Below, in pieces: positions 22,618-31,808 of a stretch of 64,000 bases of DNA; within the stretch, counting starts at the first letter, position 1, and each line of letters starts with the position of its first letter. The notes beneath the pieces are model-generated. The model ran no database searches and was not told where the DNA came from. It saw only the letters and a list, made by a program, of their open reading frames with translations. Both the position numbers and the translations under genes were made by a program. The stretch is taken from the NCBI RefSeq assembly GCF_003952025.1, contig NZ_QXGI01000006.1, positions 58,036 to 122,035 on the forward strand. Direction: 5' to 3'. Source of the stretch: Bifidobacterium castoris. Its GTDB lineage: Bacteria > Actinomycetota > Actinomycetes > Actinomycetales > Bifidobacteriaceae.

Positions 22618-23271
22618 TCACAGCCCGGAGTTGGCGTTCACGAAGGTGGGGCGCTCGACCTCGCCGTAGCCGCCGTATTTGCGGAAGCCCCACAGCAGGA
22701 TGAGCGACTTCGCGTAGGCGACCCAGCTCATGCCGAAGATGAGCATGAGCACGCGGATGAACGGGACGAAATAGGCCAGCCCGAGCGCGACGACGTCGAT
22801 GCCGACGAGCGCGAACGAGCAGGCGAAGGCGCGCCATGGGAACATCGCGGCGAGCTTCCAGGTGCGGCCGATCGGGTTGTCGAAACGCGCCTGCAACGGG
22901 AAGAGGTATTCGGCGAGGAACAGCACCGCGACCGTGGCGGCGATGAGGACGATCAGCGGGGCATAGGCGACGTCGGTGTCCCAGGCCACCCAGAACGCGA
23001 GGCCGAAGATGAGCGCGGCGACGAGCGCAAGGAGCAGCAGTCCGGAGATGAGCCCCTGTTTGAATTCACGCTTGAAGCGCTTGAGGTATTCGTGCACGAG
23101 CCTGATGTCGTCATGCTCGTCGTACTGGAACAGCGTGCTGTAGAGCGCCGCCTGCGCCGGGCCGATCGTGACGATCGGCAGCAGCGTGACGAGGAAGACG
23201 AGATTGAGCGCGGTGAATCGCGCGAGCGTTCCCATGAACTGCCAGAACGGCGCTTCCGTGTTGAACCTCAT
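22618..23271 (-). CDS. YesL-like (DUF624) membrane protein
   Basis: A 217-residue protein with about five hydrophobic segments. It opens MRFNTEAPFWQFMGTLARFTALNLVF and has the family pattern TIGPAQAALYS followed by a cytoplasmic charged stretch (YLKRFKREFKQG). AAAGGAAG precedes the ATG. Members are regularly found beside LplA/LplB/LplC-type oligosaccharide transporters, and here the gene is divergent from exactly such a set, starting 442 bases away. The function is not established; a role with that importer is inferred from the neighbourhood. A promoter TAGACA-17-TATACT is seen upstream on the minus strand (23445-23473). Confidence 0.8.
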   Translation of the reverse strand: MRFNTEAPFWQFMGTLARFTALNLVFLVTLLPIVTIGPAQAALYSTLFQYDEHDDIRLVHEYLKRFKREFKQGLISGLLLLALVAALIFGLAFWVAWDTDVAYAPLIVLIAATVAVLFLAEYLFPLQARFDNPIGRTWKLAAMFPWRAFACSFALVGIDVVALGLAYFVPFIRVLMLIFGMSWVAYAKSLILLWGFRKYGGYGEVERPTFVNANSGL

Positions 23272-23713
23272 GGCTGCTTCCTTTTCCTTCCTGTGCCGGG
23301 TCGCCCGGGCGCGTCGGCGCGGCCCGTGCGGCGTGGCCGTCCATCCGCAAGATCCGCCTTGCATACGATCGACCGATATGTCATATGGTCGCTGCCTGCG
23401 TGGGGTGACCATTGGATATGTGTCCACATCGACTATTGTTGATAAGTATATAAATAAGAAACAGAGTTGTCTACTGCGGACGATGTCTGCGTGTCGCGGA
23501 AACGCTGTCGTTCCGGCGAAAATGATTTCAGCTCACAGAGAAGCACATGTGCCCTCCGCTGTGTCCAGAAGCGGAAAACCGCCGCAACGCGGAACTTCGT
23601 TATCTGATTTGACAAATGAATCCGTTGTTTATAATCTATTCAACAAGAAGTGAGAAAGCTTCGCGAGGTTGCGGGGCTTGGAATCGCTGACATCAGTTTC
23701 CAAAGGAGGAGAG
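23272..23713. promoter_or_regulatory. Divergent promoter region of transporter unit B
   Basis: This gene-free, AT-richer stretch drives both directions. Leftward: -35 TAGACA (complement of 23468-23473), 17 bases, -10 TATACT (complement of 23445-23450). Rightward: TTGACA 23609-23614, 15 bases, TATAAT 23630-23635. An 11-base palindrome ATTTG-A-CAAAT (23607-23617) overlaps the rightward -35 box and could be an operator half of the unit B regulator. Confidence 0.5.
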
Positions 23714-24778
23714 ATGCAGACGTCGTCTAGCACCGAGACCGATGAGACCATCGGCTTAACAGGTGGCGCCGCAGCCGTCGTCGGCAGGGAAGTCGAGGCC
23801 GCCGAGGAATCCAAGCTGAGCCGTCGCGACCGTCGCGCCGTGAAGAAGGCGGCGAAGATGGCCGCCGAGGCCCATGTGGACAAGCGCCATGCGTTCAAGC
23901 TGTGGCTGTACGTGGCCCCGCTGCTGATTCTCGTGTTCCTGTTCAGCTACGTCCCGCTGTTCGGCTGGATCTACGCGTTCTACGACTACCAGCCGCCGAT
24001 CCCGCTTTCCGAAAGCAAGTTCGTCGGCCTGCAGTGGTTCGAGATGATGGTGCAGAACCCGGCGCAGCTGCGCACGATCGGCCAGGTGCTGCTCAACACC
24101 TTCGCGATGTCGGGCCTCAACATCCTCACGTCGTTCCTGCCGGTCATCTTCGCGATCGCGCTCAACGAGATCCGCGCGAAGTGGTTCAAGAACCTCATCC
24201 AGACGCTCACGACGCTGCCGAACTTCATCTCCTGGGTGCTCGTCTACTCGATCGCCTTCGCGATGTTCTCATCGACCGGCATGGTCAACGACCTGCTGCA
24301 GAACCTGCATATCATCAGCGAACCGATCAAGTTCCTCGACTCGCCCGATCAGGTCTGGCTCAAGATGCTGCTGTGGAACCTGTGGAAGGGCCTCGGCTGG
24401 GGCTCGATCATGTACCTCGCGGGCATCGCCGGCATCGACCCCGAACTCTACGAGGCCGCGCAGGTGGACGGCGCGAACCGCTTCCAGCAGATCATTCACG
24501 TGACGATCCCGCAGCTGATGCCGACCTACTTCGTGCTGCTCATGCTGTCGATCTCGAACTTCCTCAACAACGGCATGGACCAGTACTACGTCTTCCAGAA
24601 CGCCTTCAACCAGAAGTGGATCCAGGTGCTCGACCTCTACGTCTACAACGTCGGCATGGGCCAGAACAGCCTGTCGCTCGGCACCGCGATCTCGATGCTC
24701 AAGTCCCTCGTCTCGGTCGGCCTGCTGCTGCTCGTCAACTGGCTGTCCAAGCGCACGCGCGGCGTGGGCATCGTCTGA
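23714..24778 (+). CDS. Oligosaccharide ABC transporter permease, LplB type (unit B)
   Basis: A 354-residue membrane subunit with a long charged cytoplasmic N-terminus (about 70 residues, Glu/Lys/Arg-rich, SRRDRRAVKKAAK). The first span is around LWLYVAPLLILVFLFSYVP. LplB-type features are FSYVPLFGWIYAFYDYQP and the EAA loop YEAAQVDGANRFQQIIHVTIP. It ends WLSKRTRGVGIV, typical of this family. AAAGGAGGAGAG at 23702-23713 fixes ATG 23714 over the upstream TTG. This class carries large plant-type oligosaccharides such as rhamnogalacturonan or xylan fragments in other bacteria, which fits the hydrolases downstream. Confidence 0.87.
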   Translation: MQTSSSTETDETIGLTGGAAAVVGREVEAAEESKLSRRDRRAVKKAAKMAAEAHVDKRHAFKLWLYVAPLLILVFLFSYVPLFGWIYAFYDYQPPIPLSESKFVGLQWFEMMVQNPAQLRTIGQVLLNTFAMSGLNILTSFLPVIFAIALNEIRAKWFKNLIQTLTTLPNFISWVLVYSIAFAMFSSTGMVNDLLQNLHIISEPIKFLDSPDQVWLKMLLWNLWKGLGWGSIMYLAGIAGIDPELYEAAQVDGANRFQQIIHVTIPQLMPTYFVLLMLSISNFLNNGMDQYYVFQNAFNQKWIQVLDLYVYNVGMGQNSLSLGTAISMLKSLVSVGLLLLVNWLSKRTRGVGIV

Positions 24779-24819
24779 TCCCCGGCAATCGACAAGGTTC
24801 AAGGTTTTAAGGAGTTACC

Positions 24820-25776
24820 ATGACAACCGCAACAGCACCTGCGACCGCCAAGAAGCCGAGGAGGGCCAAGGCGAGCGTCTCCCCGGCCATGCGCCGCACC
24901 AAGGGCGAGAGGATCTACAACGTCGTGAACATCATCATCCTCACGTTGTTCGCGCTGATCTGCACCTACCCGTTCTACTATCTGATCATCAATTCGCTGT
25001 CGAACAACCAGGCGGCCGCCGCGGGCGACGTCACCTGGTGCATCAAGGGCCTGCACTGGGGAAACTACAAGACGGTGCTCGGCCTCGACGGCCTGGCGCA
25101 GTCCGCGTGGATCTCGGTGGCCCGCACCGTCATCGGCACCGTGCTCACCGTGCTTGCCTCCGCCTACCTCGGCTTCATGTTCACGCAGCAGAAGATGTGG
25201 AAGCGTTCGTTCTGGTACCGCTTCGTCGTCATCACGATGTACTTCAACGCCGGCCTGATCCCGATGTTCATCACGATGAAGAACTACGGCCTGACGAACA
25301 ACTTCTGGGTGTACATCCTGCCGGCGATCGTGCAGCCGTTCAACATCATCCTCGTCAAGACCTACATCGAGTCGATCCCCGCTTCGCTGCAGGAGGCCGC
25401 GGAGGTCGACGGCGCCGGCACGATGACGGTGTTCTGGAAGATCGTGCTGCCGATGTGCACGCCGATCCTGGCGACGGTGGCGATCTTCTCCGCCGTCAAC
25501 CAGTGGAACTCCTTCCAGGACACGCTGATCTACATGACCGATTCGAAGCTGTGGAGCCTGCAGTACCTGCTCTACACCTACATCAACCAGGCGAGCTCGA
25601 TCGCGAACTCGGTCAAGGCGAACGCCGCGAACGCCGCGCTGTTGTCCACGGCGGCCACGCCGACGGCGATCCGCATGACCGTCTCCGTCATCGTCGTGCT
25701 GCCGATCATGTTCATCTACCCGTTCTTCCAGCGCTTCTTCGTCAAGGGCATGATGCTCGGCGCGGTCAAGGGCTGA
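24820..25776 (+). CDS. Oligosaccharide ABC transporter permease, LplC type (unit B)
   Basis: A 318-residue partner of the upstream permease. The basic N-terminus (KKPRRAKASVSPAMRRTKGE) is followed by a span around IIILTLFALICTYPFYYLII. The EAA loop reads LQEAAEVDGAGTMTVFWKIVLP. The family end KGMMLGAVKG is intact. Residues YFNAGLIPMFITMKNYGL are characteristic of the LplC/YtcP group. It starts 41 bases after the LplB gene with an AAGGAG site, in the order permease, permease, binding protein. Confidence 0.87.
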   Translation: MTTATAPATAKKPRRAKASVSPAMRRTKGERIYNVVNIIILTLFALICTYPFYYLIINSLSNNQAAAAGDVTWCIKGLHWGNYKTVLGLDGLAQSAWISVARTVIGTVLTVLASAYLGFMFTQQKMWKRSFWYRFVVITMYFNAGLIPMFITMKNYGLTNNFWVYILPAIVQPFNIILVKTYIESIPASLQEAAEVDGAGTMTVFWKIVLPMCTPILATVAIFSAVNQWNSFQDTLIYMTDSKLWSLQYLLYTYINQASSIANSVKANAANAALLSTAATPTAIRMTVSVIVVLPIMFIYPFFQRFFVKGMMLGAVKG

Positions 25777-25815
25777 CCCATACGCGGGGAGCCGCATGGC
25801 CCCCGCCCCGATCCA

Positions 25816-25830
25816 CGGTTTCGCAAACCG
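25816..25830. promoter_or_regulatory. Small palindrome between permease and binding-protein genes
   Basis: CGGTTT-CGC-AAACCG at 25816-25830 lies in the 119-base gap before the binding-protein start at 25896. It may be an operator or a small RNA stem. There is no T-tract. Confidence 0.3.
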
Positions 25831-25895
25831 ACCGACAACCAACCAGATGTGCTCATCGATGAGCCGAAGACAGAAGGATACAAGGAGGTTTCCTC

Positions 25896-27662
25896 ATGGA
25901 AATCAGGAAGAAGATCGTCTCGGGAATCGCCGCGACGCTTTCGGCGGCAATGCTCGTCTCCGTCGCTGCCTGCGGCGGCGGCGACTCCGCGAGCGACGGA
26001 CCCGACGACGGCAGCTTCATGAAGGTGGACGTGTTCTCGTCGACCGCGAACTACCAGGGCGTCCAGAAGGGCTGGTTCGCCAAGATCGTCAAGGACAAGT
26101 TCAATATGGAGCTCAACATCATCGCCCCGAACGTGGCCGGCGGCGGCGATACGTTGTTCGACACGCGCTCCACGGCGGGCAATCTCGGCGACCTCGTCAT
26201 CGTCGGCATGCAGAACGGCCGTCTGCAGAAGCTCGTCAAGTCGAAGCTCATCACCGACATGACGCCGTACTACGACACGATGACGAACGTCAAGCGCTAC
26301 CAGGCCGGCGTGGACTACGTGACGAAGCAGGCCGGCCAGGACGGCGTCTGGGGCGTGCCGGGCAACGTGTCCGACGAATCGCCGACGAAGTCCGCCGACG
26401 GCATCGAGCCGGCCGCCGCCCCGTACATCCGCTGGGACTACTACGCGAAGATCGGGTACCCCGAGATCAAGAACCTCGACGACTTCGCGGACGTGCTCAA
26501 GCAGATGCAGGACAAGGCGCGCGAGGAGACCGGCGACAACGACATCTACGCCGTGTCGCTGTTCAAGGACTGGGACGGCGAGATGATGCAGAACGCGATG
26601 GCCGCCTCGCAGTGGTACGGCTACTTCGCGCAGAATTCGGTGCTCGTGCCGTCCGATGACGAGGATTCGCAGATCGTCCCGGCCTCGCAGGTCGGCAGCG
26701 CCTACGACAAGATGATCGAGTTCTTCAACAAGTGCGACCGCATGGGTCTCGTCGATCCGGAATCGACGACGCAGAACTGGGACAACCTGTCAACGAAGGT
26801 GACGAACGGCAAGGTGCTCATGTCGATCTGGTCGTGGCTCGGCAAGCCGCGCATGAACAGCAACGAGAACCAGGAGAAGGGCGTCGGCTTCATGCTCGCC
26901 CCGCTGCAGGACATGGACGTGTACACGCCGGGCTTCCAGCCGGAGGGCGACGGCAACACTTTCATCGCGATCGGCTCGAAGGCGAAGAACAAGGAACGCC
27001 TCGCGAAGTTCATCGACTGGCTCTACTCGCCCGAGGGCATCTACGCCTCGGCGGCCAACTCCGGCGGCGCCGCCTGCCCAAAGGACATGTGCTGGACGCT
27101 CGATGACAAGGGCGAGCCGCAGCTCAACGAGTTCGGCGAGAAGGCGATGTTCAACTCCGACGGCCTGCAGGTGCCGGCCGAATACGGCGGCGGCTCCTAC
27201 AACGACGGCATCTCGACGCTCAACTTCAAGACGGTGAACGCGAACAGCACCGATCCGAACACGAAGTCCGCGTTCAACCCGCAGCTGTGGGCGACCCAGC
27301 TCGCGAAGCAGACGAAGCTGAGCGAGGACTGGTCGAAGCACATGGACGGCGCGAAGACCGACATCGAATACCTCGAGAAGACCGGCAGGCTCGCCGTCGC
27401 GCCGGGCGCCACCTACACGCCTCCGGAGGAGGATTCGCAGATCTCAACGCTGCGCTCGTCGGTCAAGACCGAAGTGATCAACGCGTCGTGGCAGGCCGTC
27501 GTCGCCAAGAGCGAGGCCGAATGCCAGTCGACCTTCAAGGACATGGGCACGCAGCTCAACGACCTCGGCTACGCGCAGGTGCTCAAGGTCGACGAGGACA
27601 ACGCGAAGGCGCTGATCAAGGCCCGCCAGGAGATCGTCAAGGAGTACGCGGACAAGCAGTGA
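25896..27662 (+). CDS. Large solute-binding lipoprotein, LplA type (unit B)
   Basis: A 588-residue extracellular binding protein, longer than MalE-type proteins and typical of LplA binding proteins for larger oligosaccharides. The lipoprotein signal ends LVSVAACGGG with lipidation at Cys26. Family features include FMKVDVFSSTANYQGVQKGW and the stretch GVGFMLAPLQDMDVYTPGFQ. An AAGGAGG site precedes the ATG. It follows the two permeases and precedes GH29-GH3-GH31-GH42, from which it is separated by two strong hairpins. The ligand is not readable directly; the enzymes suggest a fucosylated, galactosylated, xylosylated glucan oligosaccharide. Confidence 0.88.
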   Translation: MEIRKKIVSGIAATLSAAMLVSVAACGGGDSASDGPDDGSFMKVDVFSSTANYQGVQKGWFAKIVKDKFNMELNIIAPNVAGGGDTLFDTRSTAGNLGDLVIVGMQNGRLQKLVKSKLITDMTPYYDTMTNVKRYQAGVDYVTKQAGQDGVWGVPGNVSDESPTKSADGIEPAAAPYIRWDYYAKIGYPEIKNLDDFADVLKQMQDKAREETGDNDIYAVSLFKDWDGEMMQNAMAASQWYGYFAQNSVLVPSDDEDSQIVPASQVGSAYDKMIEFFNKCDRMGLVDPESTTQNWDNLSTKVTNGKVLMSIWSWLGKPRMNSNENQEKGVGFMLAPLQDMDVYTPGFQPEGDGNTFIAIGSKAKNKERLAKFIDWLYSPEGIYASAANSGGAACPKDMCWTLDDKGEPQLNEFGEKAMFNSDGLQVPAEYGGGSYNDGISTLNFKTVNANSTDPNTKSAFNPQLWATQLAKQTKLSEDWSKHMDGAKTDIEYLEKTGRLAVAPGATYTPPEEDSQISTLRSSVKTEVINASWQAVVAKSEAECQSTFKDMGTQLNDLGYAQVLKVDEDNAKALIKARQEIVKEYADKQ

Positions 27663-27701
27663 CCTTCCGGGTCGCCGCCTCCTTGCGGCACAACTGAACA
27701 A

Positions 27702-27780
27702 CCGAGAGGCCTCCGCCGTCGCAGGGCGGCGGAGACCTCTCGGCACGGGAGCGCCGCATCCGTCGGGATGCGGCGCTCCC
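27702..27780 (+). terminator. Two consecutive hairpins after the unit B binding protein
   Basis: Stem 1: CCGAGAGG...CTCCGCC (from 27702) pairs with GGCGGAG...CCTCTCGG (to 27743). Stem 2: GGGAGCGCCGCATCC (27747-27761) pairs with GGATGCGGCGCTCCC (27766-27780). No T-tract follows. They probably stabilise the binding-protein message and cut read-through into the hydrolase genes. Confidence 0.65.
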
Positions 27781-27792
27781 TGCGAATCACCT

Positions 27793-27815
27793 GTTGGTTC
27801 GATCATCGAACCAAC
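27793..27815. promoter_or_regulatory. 23-base perfect palindrome before the alpha-fucosidase gene
   Basis: GTTGGTTCGAT (27793-27803), one central C, ATCGAACCAAC (27805-27815). An odd centre and 11-base arms suit an operator for a dimeric repressor controlling the hydrolase genes; a small RNA hairpin is the alternative. Confidence 0.45.
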
Positions 27816-27915
27816 TCGGACGTGACGGCCGCGGCCGACGGCGCACGTCCGGAGGACACGGGGCGCCCGGAGCGCCGTCAGACGGCAAAAGGACAACAAC
27901 GAAGGGGAGTGTGTG

Positions 27916-29478
27916 ATGATGAACGACACGACGAAACCGGACGTCACGGCGCAGCCCGAAGGCGGGGCGAAACTCGACGCGGCCGCGATGCTCGATGCCT
28001 GCGCCGTCGACGCGACGATCGCCGCCGGCCCCTACGATGCGACATGGGCGTCGCTCGCCGCGCACCGCGATCCGTCATGGTTCGCCGACGCGAAGTTCGG
28101 CATCTTCACGCATTGGGGGCCGTACACGGTGCCCGGATACCGCAACGAATGGTATTCGCGCAACATGTACATCGAAGGCTATCCGGAATTCGACCACCAC
28201 CGGGCCGTCTACGGCGCGCAGCGCGACTTCGGCTACAAGGACTTCATCCCGATGTTCACGGCGCCGGCGTTCGACGCCGACGCATGGTGCGCGCTGTTCG
28301 CCCGCGCCGGCGCGCGCTACGTCATGCCGGTGAGCGAGCACCACGACGGATTCCAGATGTACCGCAGCCGGCTGTCGCGCTGGAACGCCGCCGAGATGGG
28401 CCCGCGCCGCGACGTGCTCGGCGAACTGCGCGCCGCCGCGATCGCGCACGGTCTGCGGTTCACGACGTCGAACCACCGCGCCGAACACTGGTGGTTCATG
28501 GGGCACGGCCGCGCCTTCGACTCCGATGTGCGCGAGCCGATGGCGCGCGGCGACTTCTACTGGCCGGCCATGACGCCCGAGCCGAACGAATTCGACATCG
28601 ACTCCTGTCCCGCGCCGAGCGAGGACTTCCTCGACGACTGGCTCGCGCGCAACGTCGAGATCATCGACATGTATCTGCCGGAACTGCTCTACTTCGACTG
28701 GTGGGTGCAGCACCGCGCGTTCAAGCCGTATCTGCGCCGGCTCGCCGCCTACTACTACGACCATATGGCCGCGCGCGGCTTCGACGCCGCGATCTGCTAC
28801 AAATACGACGCGCTCGCATGGGGCGCCGGCATCGTCGACGTCGAACGCGGCGGATTCGCCGATGCGACGCCCTTCGTCTGGCAGACCGACACGGCGCTCG
28901 CGCGCAACTCGTGGTGCCACACCGACTCGCTCGACTACAAGACGCTGCCCGAGCTGCTCGTGGGCCTGATCGACGCGGTGAGCAAGAACGGCAACCTGCT
29001 GCTCAACGTCGGCCCATGCGCCGACGGGTCGATCGACGACCGCGACCGCACGCTGCTCGAAGGCATCGGCGACTGGCTCGCGGCGAACGGCGACGGCATC
29101 TACGGCAGCCGTCCGTGGCATATCAGCGGCGAAGGCCCGACGACGCCGCAGACCGGCATGTTCGCCGACCAGCGTCCGACGCGGTGGACCTCCGACGACT
29201 GGCGCTTCACGACCCGTGACGGCGACCTGTACTGCTTCTGCCTGAACCCGGCCGGCGCCGACGAGCTCGTCTGCCGCACCTTCGCGGCCTTTGACGGTGG
29301 GCGACGACCGGCGTTCAACGGCGTCATCACCGGCGTCGAGCTGCTCGGCGAAGGGCCGGCGCCCTTTGTCAGGCGCACCGACGGCCTGCATCTGCCGTTG
29401 CCGCGCCGGTCGCGCGCCGCCGGCCATGACCGCGGCGAGCCCGTGCCGCCGATCGGCTTCCGATTGCATGTCGGCTAG
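27916..29478 (+). CDS. GH29 alpha-L-fucosidase
   Basis: A 520-residue retaining fucosidase predicted to be cytoplasmic (no signal peptide, acidic start). Recognition blocks: WFADAKFGIFTHWGPYTVPGY near the start of the barrel, MPVSEHHDGFQMY (His-His-Asp), and LYFDWWV with the presumed nucleophile Asp261. SKNGNLLLNVGP marks the end of the barrel, and a beta-sandwich follows (about 390 on). AAGGGGAG at 27902-27909 serves ATG 27916 or 27919; GTG 27913 is less likely. In this operon it would remove terminal fucose before beta-galactosidase acts, as needed for fucogalacto-xyloglucan or for fucosylated host glycans. Confidence 0.88.
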   Translation: MMNDTTKPDVTAQPEGGAKLDAAAMLDACAVDATIAAGPYDATWASLAAHRDPSWFADAKFGIFTHWGPYTVPGYRNEWYSRNMYIEGYPEFDHHRAVYGAQRDFGYKDFIPMFTAPAFDADAWCALFARAGARYVMPVSEHHDGFQMYRSRLSRWNAAEMGPRRDVLGELRAAAIAHGLRFTTSNHRAEHWWFMGHGRAFDSDVREPMARGDFYWPAMTPEPNEFDIDSCPAPSEDFLDDWLARNVEIIDMYLPELLYFDWWVQHRAFKPYLRRLAAYYYDHMAARGFDAAICYKYDALAWGAGIVDVERGGFADATPFVWQTDTALARNSWCHTDSLDYKTLPELLVGLIDAVSKNGNLLLNVGPCADGSIDDRDRTLLEGIGDWLAANGDGIYGSRPWHISGEGPTTPQTGMFADQRPTRWTSDDWRFTTRDGDLYCFCLNPAGADELVCRTFAAFDGGRRPAFNGVITGVELLGEGPAPFVRRTDGLHLPLPRRSRAAGHDRGEPVPPIGFRLHVG

Positions 29479-29527
29479 TCGCACCAAGACCCGTAGACCA
29501 CGACGAAGTGAATGAAGGAGACCGGCA

Positions 29528-31681
29528 ATGACGATGATCAGCGAGGCGAACAAGCGCAAGGCCCGGGAACTGACGCGGCAGCTGACGCTCGAGGAGAAGA
29601 TCGGCATGATCCACGGCGCCGCGCTGTTCCACACGGCGGCCGTGCCACGACTGGGCATCCCCGAGATGGTGTTCGACGACGGGCCGATGGGCGTACGCGC
29701 CGACACCCATGACGACAACTGGGCGCCCCGGCACAACACGCGCGACGAGGTGTGCTACCTGCCGTCCGGATCGGCCGTGGCGTCGACCTGGAACCCGGCG
29801 CTCGCGTTCGAGACCGGGCGCGTGCTCGGCGAGGAGGCGCGCGGGCGGGGCAAGGACGTGATCCTGGGGCCGTCGCTCAACATCAAGCGCTCGCCGCTGT
29901 GCGGACGCAACTTCGAATACATGAGCGAGGACCCGGTGCTCACGGCCGTGCAGGGCGACGCCTACATCGAGGGCGTGCAGCTGTCCGACGTGGCCGCCTG
30001 CCCGAAGCACTACGCGGCCAACAGCCAGGAGACCGACCGGCTCGAGGTCGACGAGACGATCTCCGAGCGCGCGCTGCGCGAGATCTATCTGCCCGCGTTC
30101 AGATCGGCGGTGCAGGACGCCGGGGCGTTGACGATCATGGGCGCCTACAACAAGGTCAACGGGCGGCAGTGCTGCGAATCCCCGGTGCTGCTGGACAGGA
30201 TCCTGCGCCATGAATGGGGCTTCGACGGACTCGTCGTGTCGGACTGGGGCGGCATCAAGGACACCGTCAAAAGCGCAGAAGTGGCGATCGACGTCGACAT
30301 GAACGTCACCTACGACTTCGACGGCTACTGCTTCGGGCGCCCGCTGCTCGAAGCCGTGAGGGGCGGCGAGGTCGCCGAGGCGCTCATCGACGAGAAGGCG
30401 GAGCATGTGCTCGCCGTCATGGACGCGCTCAAGATGCTCGGCGACGCGCGCAAGGGCCGCAAGGCCGGCTCCTACGCGACGATCGAGCACACGGCCAGGA
30501 CGCTCGACATCGCCCGCGAATCGATCGTGCTGCTGCGCAACGACCACGACGTGCTGCCGCTCGACGGTTCCGCCATCTCGCGCCTGCTGATCGTGGGCGC
30601 CAACGCCGATCGCATCCATTCGCCCGGCGGCGGCTCCGCCGTGATCAAGGCGATCCACGAGATCTCGCCGCTCAACGGCATCAACGGCTTCGTTGGCGGC
30701 AACATCGACATCACCTACGCCAAAGGCTACGACGCCCCGCAGGTCAACCAGGACGACACCTGGCAGGAGGATAGCCTCGAGAACGCCGCGGACAAGTCGG
30801 CCGACGAGACCGAGCGCGCCCGGCGGCTGCGTGACGAGGCCCTCGCGCTGGCCCGCGACTTCGCAGCGAGCGGCGACCCGATCGTCTTCGTCGGCGGCCT
30901 CAACCACGACCACGACCTGGAGGCCTACGACCGCAAGGGCATGGGGCTTCCGTACGGCCAGGACGCGCTGATCGACGGTCTGCTCGACATCGACCCGGAC
31001 ACCGTGCTCGTGTTCGTGGCCGGATCGCCGGTCGAGATGCCCTGGCAGGGCAAGGCCTCCACGATCGTGTGGAATTGGTACAACGGCATGGAAAGCGGAT
31101 TCGCGCTCGCCGAGACGCTGTTCGGCGCGGTCGACCCGAGCGGGCATCTGCCCGAGACGTTCCCGGTGCGCCTGGCCGACTGCCCGGCGAACTCGATCGG
31201 CACCTTCGGACTCGAAGGTCACGTCGACTATGCCGAGGACATCTACGTCGGCTACCGCTACTACCAGACGAAGGGCGTGCCGGTGCTCTTCCCGTTCGGA
31301 CACGGCCTGAGCTACACGAGCTTCGACTACAGCGACCTACAGGTGCATGACATGCACGGCTCGATCCGCCTCGACTTCCACGTCACGAACACCGGCGGCC
31401 GCGCGGGCAAGGCGGTCCCGCAGGCGTACTTCACGCTCGAGGGCACCGACGAGGACCGGCCCAAGTACGAACTCAAGGGGTTCACGAAGGTCGAACTCGA
31501 AGCGGGCGAGACCAGGCAGGTCACGATCGAGATCCCGTGCGGACGGGCCTTGCGCTACTGGTGCAACGAGGCGCATGCGTTCCGCATGGCCCCGAAGGCC
31601 GCCGTGCATGTCGGCGAATCGGTCGGCGACCTGCGCCTGAGCGCTTCGGTCGTCAGGCGGCATTACGGGAAGGACGGGTGA
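29528..31681 (+). CDS. GH3 glycosidase, probable beta-glucosidase
   Basis: A 717-residue cytoplasmic retaining glycosidase with the usual three parts. The barrel is about 1-290, with MVFDDGPMGVR, KHYAANSQETDR and the nucleophile motif VVSDWGG (Asp239). An alpha/beta sandwich follows (about 310-560, including the SIVLLRND motif). The C-terminal fibronectin III-like domain is about 600-717 (YELKGFTKVELEAGETRQV). No signal peptide is present. Start ATG 29528 follows AAGGAGA. GH3 includes beta-glucosidases and beta-xylosidases. With alpha-xylosidase next door, trimming exposed backbone glucose is the best guess. It follows GH29 by 49 bases. Confidence 0.85.
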   Translation: MTMISEANKRKARELTRQLTLEEKIGMIHGAALFHTAAVPRLGIPEMVFDDGPMGVRADTHDDNWAPRHNTRDEVCYLPSGSAVASTWNPALAFETGRVLGEEARGRGKDVILGPSLNIKRSPLCGRNFEYMSEDPVLTAVQGDAYIEGVQLSDVAACPKHYAANSQETDRLEVDETISERALREIYLPAFRSAVQDAGALTIMGAYNKVNGRQCCESPVLLDRILRHEWGFDGLVVSDWGGIKDTVKSAEVAIDVDMNVTYDFDGYCFGRPLLEAVRGGEVAEALIDEKAEHVLAVMDALKMLGDARKGRKAGSYATIEHTARTLDIARESIVLLRNDHDVLPLDGSAISRLLIVGANADRIHSPGGGSAVIKAIHEISPLNGINGFVGGNIDITYAKGYDAPQVNQDDTWQEDSLENAADKSADETERARRLRDEALALARDFAASGDPIVFVGGLNHDHDLEAYDRKGMGLPYGQDALIDGLLDIDPDTVLVFVAGSPVEMPWQGKASTIVWNWYNGMESGFALAETLFGAVDPSGHLPETFPVRLADCPANSIGTFGLEGHVDYAEDIYVGYRYYQTKGVPVLFPFGHGLSYTSFDYSDLQVHDMHGSIRLDFHVTNTGGRAGKAVPQAYFTLEGTDEDRPKYELKGFTKVELEAGETRQVTIEIPCGRALRYWCNEAHAFRMAPKAAVHVGESVGDLRLSASVVRRHYGKDG

Positions 31682-31697
31682 TGGCCGGGCCATGGGC

Positions 31698-31727
31698 GCC
31701 GGCCCCGGCGGGGATGCCGGGGCCGGC
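31698..31727 (+). terminator. Hairpin between GH3 and the second GH31
   Basis: GCCGGCCCCGGC (31698-31709) pairs with GCCGGGGCCGGC (31716-31727) around a 6-base loop. A sharp change to A/T-rich sequence (31738-31800) follows, which may contain a new promoter for the GH31-GH42 genes. Confidence 0.6.
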
Positions 31728-31808
31728 GGCGCAGGTCTCGAAATATAGAGAAGAATAACAATAATAATCTGTAGAAAAATATAGGACAACAAGACACAGG
31801 GAGACACC

